From: Aquanectria penicillioides
Taxonomy: Eukaryota > Ascomycota > Sordariomycetes > Hypocreales > Nectriaceae
DNA length: 64,000 nucleotides
Reading direction: 5' to 3'
Assembly (NCBI GenBank): GCA_003415625.1
Contig: PYIU01000003.1
Location: 2,790,001-2,854,000, forward strand
Shown in pieces: positions 22,623 through 36,131 of the stretch; the stretch's first letter is position 1; every line of letters begins with the position of its first letter. The notes beneath the pieces are model-generated. The model made no database searches. It saw only the letters and a list, made by a program, of their open reading frames with translations, and was not told the DNA's origin. The position numbers and the translations under genes are program-made.

Positions 22623-25600
22623 ATGGCGGTACCGTCGGTCGGCTGGGTGGAAGGTATGAAGGAGGCACATGCGAGCATGTGAGGCCATGTTGACGATGAA
22701 AGGTCGGGGATGGGATGATTCATGACAACGCTATCGCTTTCTTGTTTTTTTTTTTTTTCTCCCTCTTCTTTTTCTTGCGGTGTGTACAGGGTGGCTGGTT
22801 TGTAGGCGCATGTGTATTAGGACCACTGGGCGACCTCGGGCATTGGTGCTGGTGCTGATGGAGGATGAAGGGAAAGAGAGTTGTCAACGAGCAGATGAGA
22901 AAAAGGGTGTCGATTAGACAATGGACGAGATACGGATATGGAAGGGAAGACTGGGGAGGGGTGTGGGGTGTGGGGGGGGGGGGGCAGAATTGCGATGCCG
23001 ATATGACAATGGCATCTGCTAAGCTGCATGAGCCGAGGGCCATTGCGGGCGACGACGTGATGCCCGGGCCTAGGCACACGGCAGTCAGATTCCTAAGGTA
23101 GAAGCATGCAATTGCACGCGCGTATGCATTGTTCAAGGGCACATGCCACTCGTAAAGCGGATGAAGGCGGGGCGTCCCAAAGATGGTCCATGGGTGATGA
23201 TCTGAGAAGCCCGCGTTGCTGCATGTGATGTAGTTTGGCTGGACGTATTGTGTGAGAGCGGGATGTATGGCGGCGTCTTGGATATGGAATCAAGCTCGGG
23301 AAGTGGCCGAGCTAAGAATGGGAGCAGGATGGGAGTGGAACGGGCTGAAACAACACGTGAGACAAGAAGAACAGACGCAGAAGTAGAAAGGATAGGACAA
23401 GTACGAGCATGAGCTTCGAGGACGAACCCAGGCACTCAAGTGGCAAGTAGGTATCACGAGCAAGGAAGAAAATTGGAGGCAGACGGATAGGACAAGTCAA
23501 TTCGGAACATGATATTTTCGGGAGCGGTGTGGATGGAGACCGAGGTAAGTAGGTACCACCGCTGCACGGGGACCATACACATTAGGTAGCTGGACATACG
23601 AAGGGGTAAGAAACAATATGATGGTCGGAAGTGGAAGTGCAAGGTATCTGGTTAGGACAGACCAGGTCAGCTCCGTTCAGGTCACGGTTCATAGGCCCCG
23701 TGAGATTGGGTAGCGTCAACCCCACGATAGACTAGGTTGTGTGGTGCCCTGTCTTTTTTCCTCTTTTTTTTTTTTTCTTTCTTTTTTTTTTCTTCCGGTT
23801 TACGTATTACCAAACGCATGTGTATGACGGCGGCGCGGCACGGGCTATTGGCTGCCGTGCGGGGAGGAAAGCTTGAATTGGGCAAGGGGACCGTGGCAGG
23901 GAACACGGGACGGACAGAGATGCGCATTGCAGGATGCGGGCCTGGGTTGGATTTCGAGATCTAGACCACGGCAACGAAAACCCAGAATCTACTTGTAAGG
24001 GGGGGGGAGCTCGGCGCAAGGAGGGAAACATGGGGAAGAGCTTCGGTGGTGGTGCAGGCTGGAGCTCGGAGGACCGACGACGACGAAAATGAAGAAACGG
24101 ACGAAGAGGAGTCGTCGATTGGTCGTTGGAGAAGGGAGTCATAACGGTTTGCACAAAATGGTGGAGAGAGACTAGATACATAGATCATGGCTGTACAGAT
24201 CCGGCTGCCAACTGCGGTTACTGCTGTTTGGATCCTGACGGTGAAGACCGAGAGGATGATGCATGCGAGCTGTACCGTGATTCCGTGAATGAATTGTATG
24301 TACGTACGCCTCTCTGTGGGTTTGTGTGTAATGGAGACGCAGCGGCAGAATCAACAATCAACAGCGGCAGAGGCAGCGGCAGTAGTGGGAGCGGCGACGG
24401 CGACGGCGTGGAGACGTAGAGTTTGGGTGTGGATTCACATGCCAGCGACCTCCGCTGCCCCGGAGAGGGCGGGACTCGGGCAAGTTCCGTTTCCCGGGGG
24501 CGGGTACGGGGGAAGGATTTGGGGAATGGGCGTTTTTATTTTGGAGAAGTGGTTTACGGAGGAAGACCGAGATTGTTTTTTTTTGCTTTGATTGCGGAAG
24601 ACGCTGGTGATGATGACGATTACGATGCGGATGATGCTAAATGATGCCGTGGTGCTATACAGCCGGTGTTGTACCGTACCTGCAGCAGGACCGCACAGGA
24701 TTTCAGGTGGACCTGGAATGTGGACATGGAGGAGCTTGAACTACGGATACTTCTTCTTTTTTTTTTCTTCTTTTTTTCCCCTTTCCCCTTAGGTAAAGAG
24801 AATGCCGAGGGTTGGTCATGGGGAATTGGGGTAATGGAGAAACGTTGATGTGGGGTTGGAGGACGAATGTTCCCGTCATACGGATACAATACATTCAACC
24901 GTCTACATCCTAGGGGTAAAAGAAAGATAAAGAGACAAACGGAGTGTGCAAAGAGGTGAAGCGCGGTGAGCGTTAAGGTGAAGCATGCTAGGGGATTTGC
25001 CACATTGGGCATCTTGCATGTATCTAGATGCTGTAGGTCCAGGTAGGATTGATTCCCTGGGAAATGTGGGAACATGGGGGGGTGGGAGGAGCTGGATTTG
25101 CCGGACATTGAACCCCAACAAGCCTGGACAATGGAACCCTGGGTCAATGATGCATCGCTGATGGGGATGGCTTCAGAAGCATAGTGAGTGCGCGCTGTGT
25201 ACCAATCTTCTGTGCGTATGTATGACTCCTAGGTCTCCTACCCTCCTGGTGTCTCATTTCTCCTTCTGCTTCTTGTTCTTCTTTTAGAACATGGGCCATC
25301 CGGAGAGGGCTCGGAGATGGACCGACGGTCGTCGCAAAGGAAAGCCGGCTGCTGATGAGCCGCATCAAACCCAGGATTTGGCGTGCATCTGAATCTGGGA
25401 GGCCAAAGGAGACCCCCCCCCCCCCCCTCTGGGGCGTGCTTCTCACCGGCACCTCGGCCAATTGGCGGCAAAAAGTAGATCCAGGGCAGCTCCACGCTGT
25501 AGCGGGTCTCCCTTTGAGCCGAACGAGACGAAAGAGGAACGACGTCATGTGTTCGTTCGCCAGACCGCACAACCTACAGGAATGCCTTTCAGTGCATGTA

Positions 25601-27784
25601 TGCGCTGTACCTAGTATGTATTATGTAGGTAAGGTAGCTACGCTTCGGCAACGTCGACATTTGGAAAGTCAACGGAGACGTGGCACGCGATGGGTGAAAT
25701 CGAAGAGTACTGCCACAGTACAAAGTACCATGGACGTTGGGCAAAACGTGCAACAATGCCGTATCTGTTCTGACAGACAAGGGCGCAAGGCAGTCATCCA
25801 TCCAGTCTTGACCCCCTTGTATGCGCAGCTGTGCAGCAGCAGCAGCATGGAGGCATGCAAGCCTGCGCGCGCCTGCGTGCATGCGAGCATGCGGCTCCCG
25901 TTGGTCCCCAGAGAACCACACCCCTGTGGCATTGCTGTTCATGGCCCTGACCCTAACCCGTCGCCATGACGGCGTGCGCGCGCATGCTGATTTGATGCCA
26001 GCCGGACATGCAATTCGTTTGTCTGTCGTCGACGTCCATCCGCGGTGCCCTGCTTTCCCTGGCGCCTCGGCCCCCCCCCCCCCCCCCCTCCCTGCTTCGT
26101 ACATACATGTCCGGCGGCGGGCCCCCGTCTGTCAGTGTCAGTATCAGTCATTTTGGTTTTTTTAGATGCCGAGAAAGGCCCTCGAACCAAAAGGAAAAAA
26201 GGAACCACCACCACCACCACCACTCCCACCACCCATTGCTGCCCCTTCTCGGCGAGTGTCCGGAGGTACGTACCCCGGAGCCGCCCTGTCATGACGGACA
26301 ATGCCCGGTCAGGCGCACGGCTTGTGACTAGTTAACACAGGCAAAGACGTTTCCCCAATGCCAGGAGCCCGCGCGAGGAACGCTCTCCCTCTCTCTCTGG
26401 CTGGTCTGGACTACTTCCGAGGTGCCAGCACGAGATCGTGGGACGCTGCAGACTGGGACTGGGGCTGGTGGTACCTGGTGCCAGGTCTTCGCCCGCGCCA
26501 ATGGCAAATTGAAGCAGGAATACGGCCTACAAACGGCCGTTTCGAGTCGATTCCAGGCTCGGTATGATTCCGAGCTCCCTGGGTGGGCATATGACCGATT
26601 GATGGTTTTTTTTTTGTGTGTATTTGTCTTGTTCTCTATCTGACTTCGAGCTACGTACTTGGTCCCCTTGAAACAGGAAAGATGCTCCGTTCTTTTTTTT
26701 TCTTCTTTTTTTTTTTGGTGTCCTCTCTCTCTCTCTCCAGTTTGGCGTAGTTGTGGTTTTGTGTTGACATACCAAAGAGCAAAGCTTGTCCAGTTCAGCT
26801 ACAAGGCCAAGCAAAGAAATATGGGACAAAAAAGCGGAATACAATAAAATAGAAATAAAAATAAAGAAAATTCCCCGGCAGTTTGTATGGATTAAAAAAA
26901 AACCGACGGATCTAGCCAGGAGGAGACGGAGGAGGGGAAGTCCTGGCTGGACTGGCTGGACCTGGACTTTGCTGTTTCCCTGTGTCTCTGACAAGGTCTC
27001 CCCGATGACCCTCTCCACAAAGCCGCGGCCTGGTCGGTGCGGCGGACGCCTCGTGCGTGGCGGGTCCGGCTCCCGCAACAAGTCATGGGGTGTGCCACCA
27101 TCGAGACTAAGCCAGCAGCTATGGTGTAGCTTTTTTTTTTTTTCCTTTCCCGTCTGCTTTCCCTTGTCTCGCTGCTAGTTGCTCTAGTTTTCGCAGTCCC
27201 TCGCCTATCCCTCTCTCCCTCTCACCTTGTCTCCTTTGGAGGTGGGGAGGGATGGGCCCGCAACACTAAAGAGTCAGAAGTCAAACTACACACCCCCCCC
27301 TTCCGTCTTCCCCTTACTATGTATGTACTCTTACCATGACCATGACACTCCTCCACCTCGCGTACGTGCCCCGTACCCCAGAAGCTAAGCTCTCTTGTCC
27401 ACTCGAGAGGGTCCCCAGGGGACCTGCCGCTGGGCTTGGGAGCCGCGGGTGCTCGTTCGGTCGGGGCGCGGAGGTATGGATGGATGAATGGATGCATCGT
27501 AGCTGGCCCTGCTTGGAATTCCCGGCCTGGCTCGTACTTATTATCAGCCTCGCCCCCCTCTTCCATTCCTCGAAACCTTCCAGTTTACTTCAAGTCAATT
27601 GAATATTTACCTTGTGTGATACCCTCCAGTATCAGTCTTCCTCTCCTCCTCTCCTTTGGACCACTTGCGCCTCATCTCAACTCTGACACGTGAAGAAGCT
27701 TTTCACTTACACGCGACCACAAACTCAACCCTCCCCCCCTTTTCTCCCTCACACACACACACAAGCACACACAATTTGCCCATC
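22623..27784. other. Large gene-free region upstream of isocitrate lyase
   Basis: About 5.2 kb without a supportable gene on either strand. It is rich in homopolymers and simple tracts: poly-T/C stretches (22,743-22,760, 23,755-23,795, 24,750-24,790, 26,693-26,716), a 13-G run (22,972-22,984), a 15-C run (25,413-25,427) and an 18-C run (26,071-26,088). It must hold the isocitrate lyase promoter. CreA-type SYGGRG hexamers occur, for example at 25,429-25,434 and 27,242-27,247, but are common by chance. It could also contain a non-coding RNA or a gene too broken to see. Confidence 0.45.
26259..26279. repeat. Near-perfect inverted repeat in the isocitrate lyase upstream region
   Basis: TCCGGAGGTAC is followed immediately by GTACCCCGGA. 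The arms match except for one extra base. TCCGG/CCGGA half sites resemble those of Zn2Cys6 regulators, but the spacing does not fit a site I can name. Confidence 0.5.
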
Positions 27785-29761
27785 ATGGCCTCAAAGAACA
27801 TGGTGAACCCCTCCGTCAACCCTGACGTCGAGGATGAGATTTTCCAGCAGGAGGTTGCTGCCGTCAAGGCCTGGTGGAGCGAGTCTCGATGGCGATACAC
27901 CAAGCGTCCCTTTACCGCCGAGCAGATCGTCTCCAAGCGTGGCTACCTGCCCGTCGACTACGCCAGCAACTCCCAGTCCAAGAAGCTGTGGAACATTCTT
28001 GAGAACCGCTTCCAGGTGAGTCACAAAAGAGGGGTGTGAAAGCAGTCTGGGAACAGGACATGAACTAACCGGTAAACACACACAATAGAGCCGCGATGCC
28101 AGCTACACCTATGGCTGCTTAGAACCCACCATGGTCACTCAGATGGCCAAGTACCTCGATACCGTCTACGTCTCTGGCTGGCAATCGTCGTCGACTGCTT
28201 CTGCGTCCGACGAGCCCGGTCCCGATCTGGCTGATTACCCTTACGTGAGTTTGCCCCAGTCCACTTACACCAACCATCACCACCACTGCAAACAATTGGG
28301 GTTTCCTTTTTTTTTTCTTTCTTTTTTTTTTCTTTTTTTTTACAAATACAATTTCAAATGCACAACTTCTCTAACACGAGATGCTCTCCTTAGACCACCG
28401 TCCCCAACAAGGTCGGCCACCTCTTCATGGCCCAGCTCTTCCACGACCGCAAGCAGCGCCAGGAGCGCCTCAGCGTGCCCAAGGCCCAGCGCGCCAACCT
28501 CGCCAACGTCGACTACCTCCGCCCCATTGTCGCCGACGCCGACACCGGCCACGGTGGTCTCACCGCCGTCATGAAGCTCACCAAGCTCTTCATCGAGAAG
28601 GGAGCTGCCGGGATCCACATTGAGGATCAGGCCCCCGGTACCAAGAAGTGCGGCCACATGGCCGGCAAGGTGCTCGTGCCCATCAGCGAGCACATCAACC
28701 GTCTCGTCGCCATCCGTGCCCAGGCTGACATTATGGGTATGCCTTCATTTCTTCCCCTTAATTGGCTGAACCGGTGCTAACTGAACCAGGCTCTAACCTT
28801 CTCGCCATTGCCCGTACCGATGCCGAAGCCGCCACCCTCATCACCACCACCATCGACCCCCGCGACCACGCCTTCATCATCGGCAGCACCAACCCCTCCT
28901 CCAGCCCTCAACGACCTCATGATCACCGCCGAGCGCCAGGGCAAGACCGGCGCCGAGCTCCAGAAGATCGAGGACGACTGGCTGACCGCTGCCAACCTCC
29001 AGCGCTTCGACGACGCCGTCGCTTCCGCCATCGACGCCGGATCCTACTCCAACAAGTCGGCCCTCAAGGCCGAGTACAAGGCCGCCGCCAAGGGCAAGAG
29101 CAACAACGAGGCCCGCGCCCTCGCCCGCCAGCTCCTCGGCAAGGACGTCTTCTTCGACTGGGACGCTCCCGTACCCGTGAGGGCTACTTCCGCCTCAAGG
29201 GCGGCTGCGACTGCGCCATCAACCGCGCCATCGCTTACGCCCCCTACGCCGATGCCATCTGGATGGAGAGCAAGCTCCCCGACTACGCCCAGGCCAAGGA
29301 GTTTGCTGATGGTGTCCACGCCGTGTGGCCCGAGCAGAAGTGAGTTCTCCCCATTTTCCGATGTACCATGGGAAGCAGCCAGCTAACAAACCTCTCTTCA
29401 CAGGCTCGCCTACAACCTCTCCCCCTCTTTCAACTGGAAGACCGCCATGCCCCGCGACGAGCAGGAGACCTACATCCGCCGCCTGGCCTCGCTGGGCTAC
29501 TGCTGGCAGTTCATCACCCTCGCCGGCCTGCACACCACGGCCCTGATCAGCGACCAGTTCGCCAAGGCCTACAGCACCGTCGGCATGCGCGCCTACGGCG
29601 AGCTCGTCCAGGAGCCCGAGATGGACGAGAAGGTCGACGTCGTCAAGCACCAGAAGTGGAGCGGCGCCACCTACGTCGACGAGCTGCAGAAGATGGTGAC
29701 GGGCGGCATCAGCTCCACCGCCGCCATGGGCAAGGGCGTGACCGAGGACCAGTTCCATTAA
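27785..29761 (+). CDS. ICL1: Isocitrate lyase, glyoxylate cycle (three frameshifts)
   Basis: Exons 27785-28015, 28089-28244, 28394-28736, 28790-29339 and 29404-29761. The enzyme splits isocitrate into glyoxylate and succinate, allowing growth on acetate and fatty acids. Visible: the N-terminal family block, DADTGHGG, the catalytic-cysteine motif [20 protein letters not shown], the [15 protein letters not shown] block and [11 protein letters not shown]. Exon 4 is broken three times, each fitting one missing C: near 28,898-28,899 and 28,905-28,907 (the family continues NPS-L-QPLNDLM), and at 29,168-29,170 ([14 protein letters not shown]). Between the second and third sites about 87 codons read in a shifted frame. 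Adding three bases gives 1,641 nt, 546 aa, the expected length. The introns show ordinary GT/AG ends. Neighbour SNF1 is convergent. Confidence 0.95.
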
Positions 29762-30875
29762 ACCAGTCGCCCTTTATTGCCTTTGCTTTCCCTCCGATGG
29801 TGTTTTCCTCCAGGGGTTTGAGCATGTGTGAAGACTAAAAAAAAAAAGAAGGAATTCGATCAAATTGGGAGGAGAAGGAAAAGAAAAGAGTCAGAAAGGA
29901 CCTTTTTTTTTTTTTTTATATACCTATAAACATCATGATTTGTTGCGTTGGGCGGAGATAATGTGCTTTCCAGTAAGCCATGGTTTGGACATATTAGCAT
30001 CACACCGGGGATGGTCTCTCTGGTTTTCCTTGTCTTTCTTTTCTCGTCTCTTTTCATATTACAGCTATCACGTCACGTCATCATGATATGTACTCTTGTC
30101 GGGGCAGGACGAAGTTTAAAAAAACCATACATAGCATTGATAAAGAATCAACCATATTCCGCATCATTTCAGGGGTAGCCAGAACACGCGTGCTGTGAAC
30201 ACTGTTTGGAACTTGCGAGCCACCAAGATTTGGGGTGGCCGAAACCGGTAATAATACTAATAATGATAAGGTGCAGCCGGGCTTCAAACTAACATTAACC
30301 CTCTCTCCGACTGTCTCCCATGTATGCCATGCTCTGTGTTTGGTTGCGTGGAAACGCAGTAGTAGTGGCAGCATCTCCTCATCCCAAGATGCGATAGTAG
30401 CAAATCCCATAAACCCAACCCCCCAATCCCCCTCCCCGAGAGCCATGCTCATCCAGCCAGAAAAAAGCATTGCCATGGCATACTGAGAGCCGAAGTTGAC
30501 CACCTTGCTGTGAAATTTGTTGCTCCGAACGGCCGTCGTCTGCGGATCCGACTCGTGCGCGATTCGAGACCCGCCTTATCTGACCTGTCCGTCCGCCCGG
30601 AGGCGCATACATACATAACAACATGACAATACAACACCACCACCCAACCCAGGTCCCATCGACCTAAGCCCTCAGCTCCACCCCTGGAAACGGCCGCAGG
30701 GTCCAATTTTCCTTCACCGGCTACGCTGCTCGGCACGGGGCTCCGCATTCGGAGGTTGCCCGGCAGGCAGAGAGCACATCAAAAATCGTGCATGCGGTGG
30801 GATACATAGTGTGTAAATGTTGCGTGGGATAATTGTGCAAAGAATTGTGTGTGTGTGCGCGCTTGGTCATCCTTT
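29762..30875. other. Convergent intergenic region between isocitrate lyase and SNF1
   Basis: About 1.1 kb holding both 3' UTRs. A T-rich tract lies at 29,902-29,918 and a GT-rich tract at 30,848-30,860. No gene is supported. Confidence 0.45.
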
Positions 30876-33226
<2,351 letters not shown>

Positions 33227-33329
33227 GATGGGCGACAGGTACGAGGCGGGGAGAGGGGCGGGGGAGAGCCTAGGCCTCGGCCAGGAAGCGGAGCCGGGGA
33301 GGGAGGGTTTTCGATAGGCGATAGCGACC

Positions 33330-33608
33330 GATGACGACGATGACGACGATGACGACGATAGCTTTGGAGGCGAGAGGAGGTTCGAGGTTCGGGGGCGAGG
33401 GGCGGGGGTGGGAGGGAGGGGGCCTGTGGTGATGATTGCGTGGAGAGAGCGGAGGCGGAGGCGGAGGCGGAGGCGGAGGCGGAGGCGTAGCGAGGCCACG
33501 GAGTTGGCGGACGAGGCAGCGATGTGAAAGGGTAAAAAGAGGTGGGATGGGATGACCGGCGGTGGGCAAGCTGTCAAGTCGAGGAACACTCGCTCGCTCG
33601 CTCGCTCA
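33330..33608. repeat. Cluster of short tandem repeats in the SNF1 leader
   Basis: Three tracts lie close together: GATGACGAC units (about 33,330-33,358), six GGAGGC hexamers (about 33,450-33,486) and GCTC tetramers (about 33,590-33,608). They lie just upstream of the SNF1 start and probably within its transcribed leader. Confidence 0.8.
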
Positions 33609-33732
33609 CAAACGCTGTCGATTGCTGGACTCTCGGAGAGGGGACGCCTGCATGACGGACGGTGCGGTGGACAATGTACGGTAGACTACGAATAGCGGGC
33701 TCGCTGCTAGGCGCTCGCTGCTGGGTTGGTTG

Positions 33733-33743
33733 TGCGTGTGCGT

Positions 33744-33784
<41 letters not shown>

Positions 33785-33812
33785 TGCGTGTGTGCGTGTG
33801 TACGTGCGTGTG
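33733..33812. repeat. GT/CA microsatellite upstream of SNF1
   Basis: Alternating GT with interspersed GC and AC steps for about 80 bp, including an uninterrupted (GT) tract near 33,757-33,781. Alternating purine-pyrimidine DNA of this kind can adopt Z-form and is unstable in length. Confidence 0.85.
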
Positions 33813-35001
33813 GGTTGGGCTGGGCAGGGTCGGCTCGGTGGAGGAGGGTTGGAGGGTTGGAGGGGTTCCTTGTTTGCCCAGGGCCCCGACGACGGCCTCT
33901 GATTGAGGCTTCCAGGAGGAGCGATTGTACGTACCGCCATACCCAAACCAGATCCACTAAAGATCCCAAGCCCGCCCGCTCGAGCCCACCGACATTGGCC
34001 ATGGACGGAGTAATTGGTATCCTTTGTGCCTCCCCGCCTCCGGACGAAATACCCCGTGTTTCTCCAGGTTGCGCGGCTCCTCGCCTACCGCGGGCCACAG
34101 GCCGACGAGTCGAGACGAGATGGAGATGCAAGGCACGCCCGCGCATCGTCTAAGTGACTCGCTCCCTCCTTGCATTGGGTTAGAGTGCGCCTCAAACCCA
34201 GCCACGACTCGCTGACGCAGGCTGCAGCTGACAATTGCAATTCCTGTTTCCCCATCATGCTCCAATGCCCATATGGCCAGAGGTGGTGGATATCATTTGT
34301 TGGGTCATCGCAAGCCCCGGCAAATCAGCGAATCGCGAGCCCTTCATCGGCCCATTCACGATATGCACTTCTGGCCTCATTCATTGCCCAGCTCAAGACT
34401 CGGTCCTCCTCCGCCTCATCGTAGCGCCTCCTGCAACGCTGGGCCGTCAATGTCTCAACAGCCAAGGCCGCCATTTCATTCCATCAACCTGAGACAACAC
34501 ACGTGCCTTTACACTGTATGACCTGCTCGTGAGCATTCTAATTCCGGTGCCATCACGGGCACCTATTTAAACATTACAGAGAGCATAGCCCTTGTTTAAG
34601 ATTCAGGGTTACAAAGGCGGTCTAGTGCCAGTGGACCTCGAAAACATTTCAGGAACGTAATGAGTTGGGCTTGCTCCCACTCATGAGTAACATAGCATTC
34701 GAAATAGTCTACAGAAACTTGTTGGATCAGACTTACATCCAAGATGATATATAATTTTGCATACGCTCATAGATACTATCCAATTTTGCACTGCCTGTTT
34801 CCTCTACTTCAAGTGAAATTGAGAAGGGTGAGTCATTGATTCGGGATATTCGTATCCCCAGACATTATTTTTCGTTCTAGTCGTACACAGGTAAGTGATT
34901 CCATATCATACACTCGGCCAAATACGTCGACTTCTCCACGGATAGTCTCGTGTCACCTGCCAAGGAGCTTCACTTCCAACAATATATCCCATAAACGAGC
35001 C

Positions 35002-35787
35002 TCAGTTTGAGCCCTTGGTTTCCTCCTGCCTCAGCCTCTCAACCAGCTTCCCTTGCAAGAATGGACTCAGCCCCAAGCTAGACAAAACATTAGAAAGCAA
35101 TACCACCACCCTCGACTCATGATAACTCACACTCCCGCATTAGTCAAAACACGGTACGTCCCGCTAGGCTGCACCTTGCCGATAATGGTCCCAGTTTGAT
35201 CCACCTCCACGCTGCCCAAGATGTCCTCGGGCCATGCTATCCTTCCAAAGTCGGGAGGGTTCCGTCGGTCGCTCAGGTGCACCCATCCACCACGTCCCGC
35301 GCCCCCAGCTCCTCCCTGTCCGCTTGCGCTGCCGTCTTGTCGTCCTGAAGAACCTCTCTTCGTACGCTTAGAGGATACAAATGCTCCTCCCGAGCCAAGG
35401 TTGACCCTCCAGGGCTGGCGAAGGCTCGTGCTTGGTTAATCAGGTCCTCATCTTCGTGGCCGTATTCGGAAATCACTTCGTTGAGGATTGTGATAAACTC
35501 GGGGTTTTCGACAAACGACTGAGGGGTCGGCGGGTTGGCAGTCGTAGTTCCAATGGAGAGACGTTGTGACGGAGGTTCGGTCTCGAGATAGCTTAGGATT
35601 TGGGTAAACGGAGAATTAGGGTTGTTCAAGACTTTCTGGGTTGCAGTCAGACCTGCGCAAAAGGACGATTTTTCAACATTCGGGTAGGTAGCTAACTAAC
35701 AATGGATGGATTACTAGAGAGACTAGAAAAGGCCCGAAAAGGGATGCCGTGGTTCCGGGCGACGAAGCGAAAGGTTGCTGGTAGCAT
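35002..35787 (-). CDS. Conserved-looking fungal protein with mitochondrial presequence (one frameshift)
   Basis: I do not recognise the family. Proposed exons are 35787-35701, 35635-35131 and 35077-35002. The first encodes MLPATFRFVARNHGIPFRAF, an acid-free, Arg/Phe/Ser-rich stretch typical of a mitochondrial targeting sequence. The middle part contains VLNNPNSPFTQILSYLE and the Gly-rich SGQGGAGGAGRGGWVHLSDR. The C-terminus contains a neat block from FGRIAWPEDILGSVEVDQ through TNAGVLGLSPFLQGKLVERL. The frame breaks near 35,405-35,407 (CCC on the plus strand); one extra base links the N-terminal frame to the C-terminal one and makes 669 nt, 222 aa. The first splice junction is uncertain: a donor at the GTAATC upstream and another acceptor also give open frames. 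Function unknown. Confidence 0.6.
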
Positions 35788-36131
35788 TGCAGAATCAATC
35801 GAAGGTCCTGGGATGAATTGTGTTGTTTTTCGTCTGTCACATGAATAAGTAAGTACCTCAGAGCTTCAGAAATGCGGCCCCCACGGTGTGTAGAGGATGA
35901 GGTCACTGGTCAAGGGTGGTGACGCGAGTTATGTATTTATCGGGATTATGCTATAAGCAGAAATCAATTAGACGCGTCGACGCGGTCTTGGAGCAACCTC
36001 TAAGCAATTGCGGGACCGCCAGAAAGAAGTGTAGAGCACAAGTCCAGAATCGGCTGGGCAACTTTGCAGCGCCCATACATTGTCGACCCGTGGGAAGATC
36101 ATGACGAGATTATAATCGGATCTTTTTCAAA
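35788..36131. other. Short divergent promoter between the mitochondrial-type gene and DPB2
   Basis: A 344-bp bidirectional upstream region. No coding region is supported. Confidence 0.5.

Larger units (their letters stand above)
33227..35001. other. SNF1 upstream region with simple repeats; no gene
   Basis: About 1.8 kb of promoter and leader DNA for SNF1 followed by the 3' flank of the next gene. It carries several microsatellites listed separately. The distal half (34,500-35,000) is AT-richer. No coding region is supported. Confidence 0.45.

Noticed and set aside
26190..26260. Poly-His-like stretch in an ORF
   Set aside because: It comes from a short CCA/CAC repeat in non-coding DNA, with no other support for a protein.
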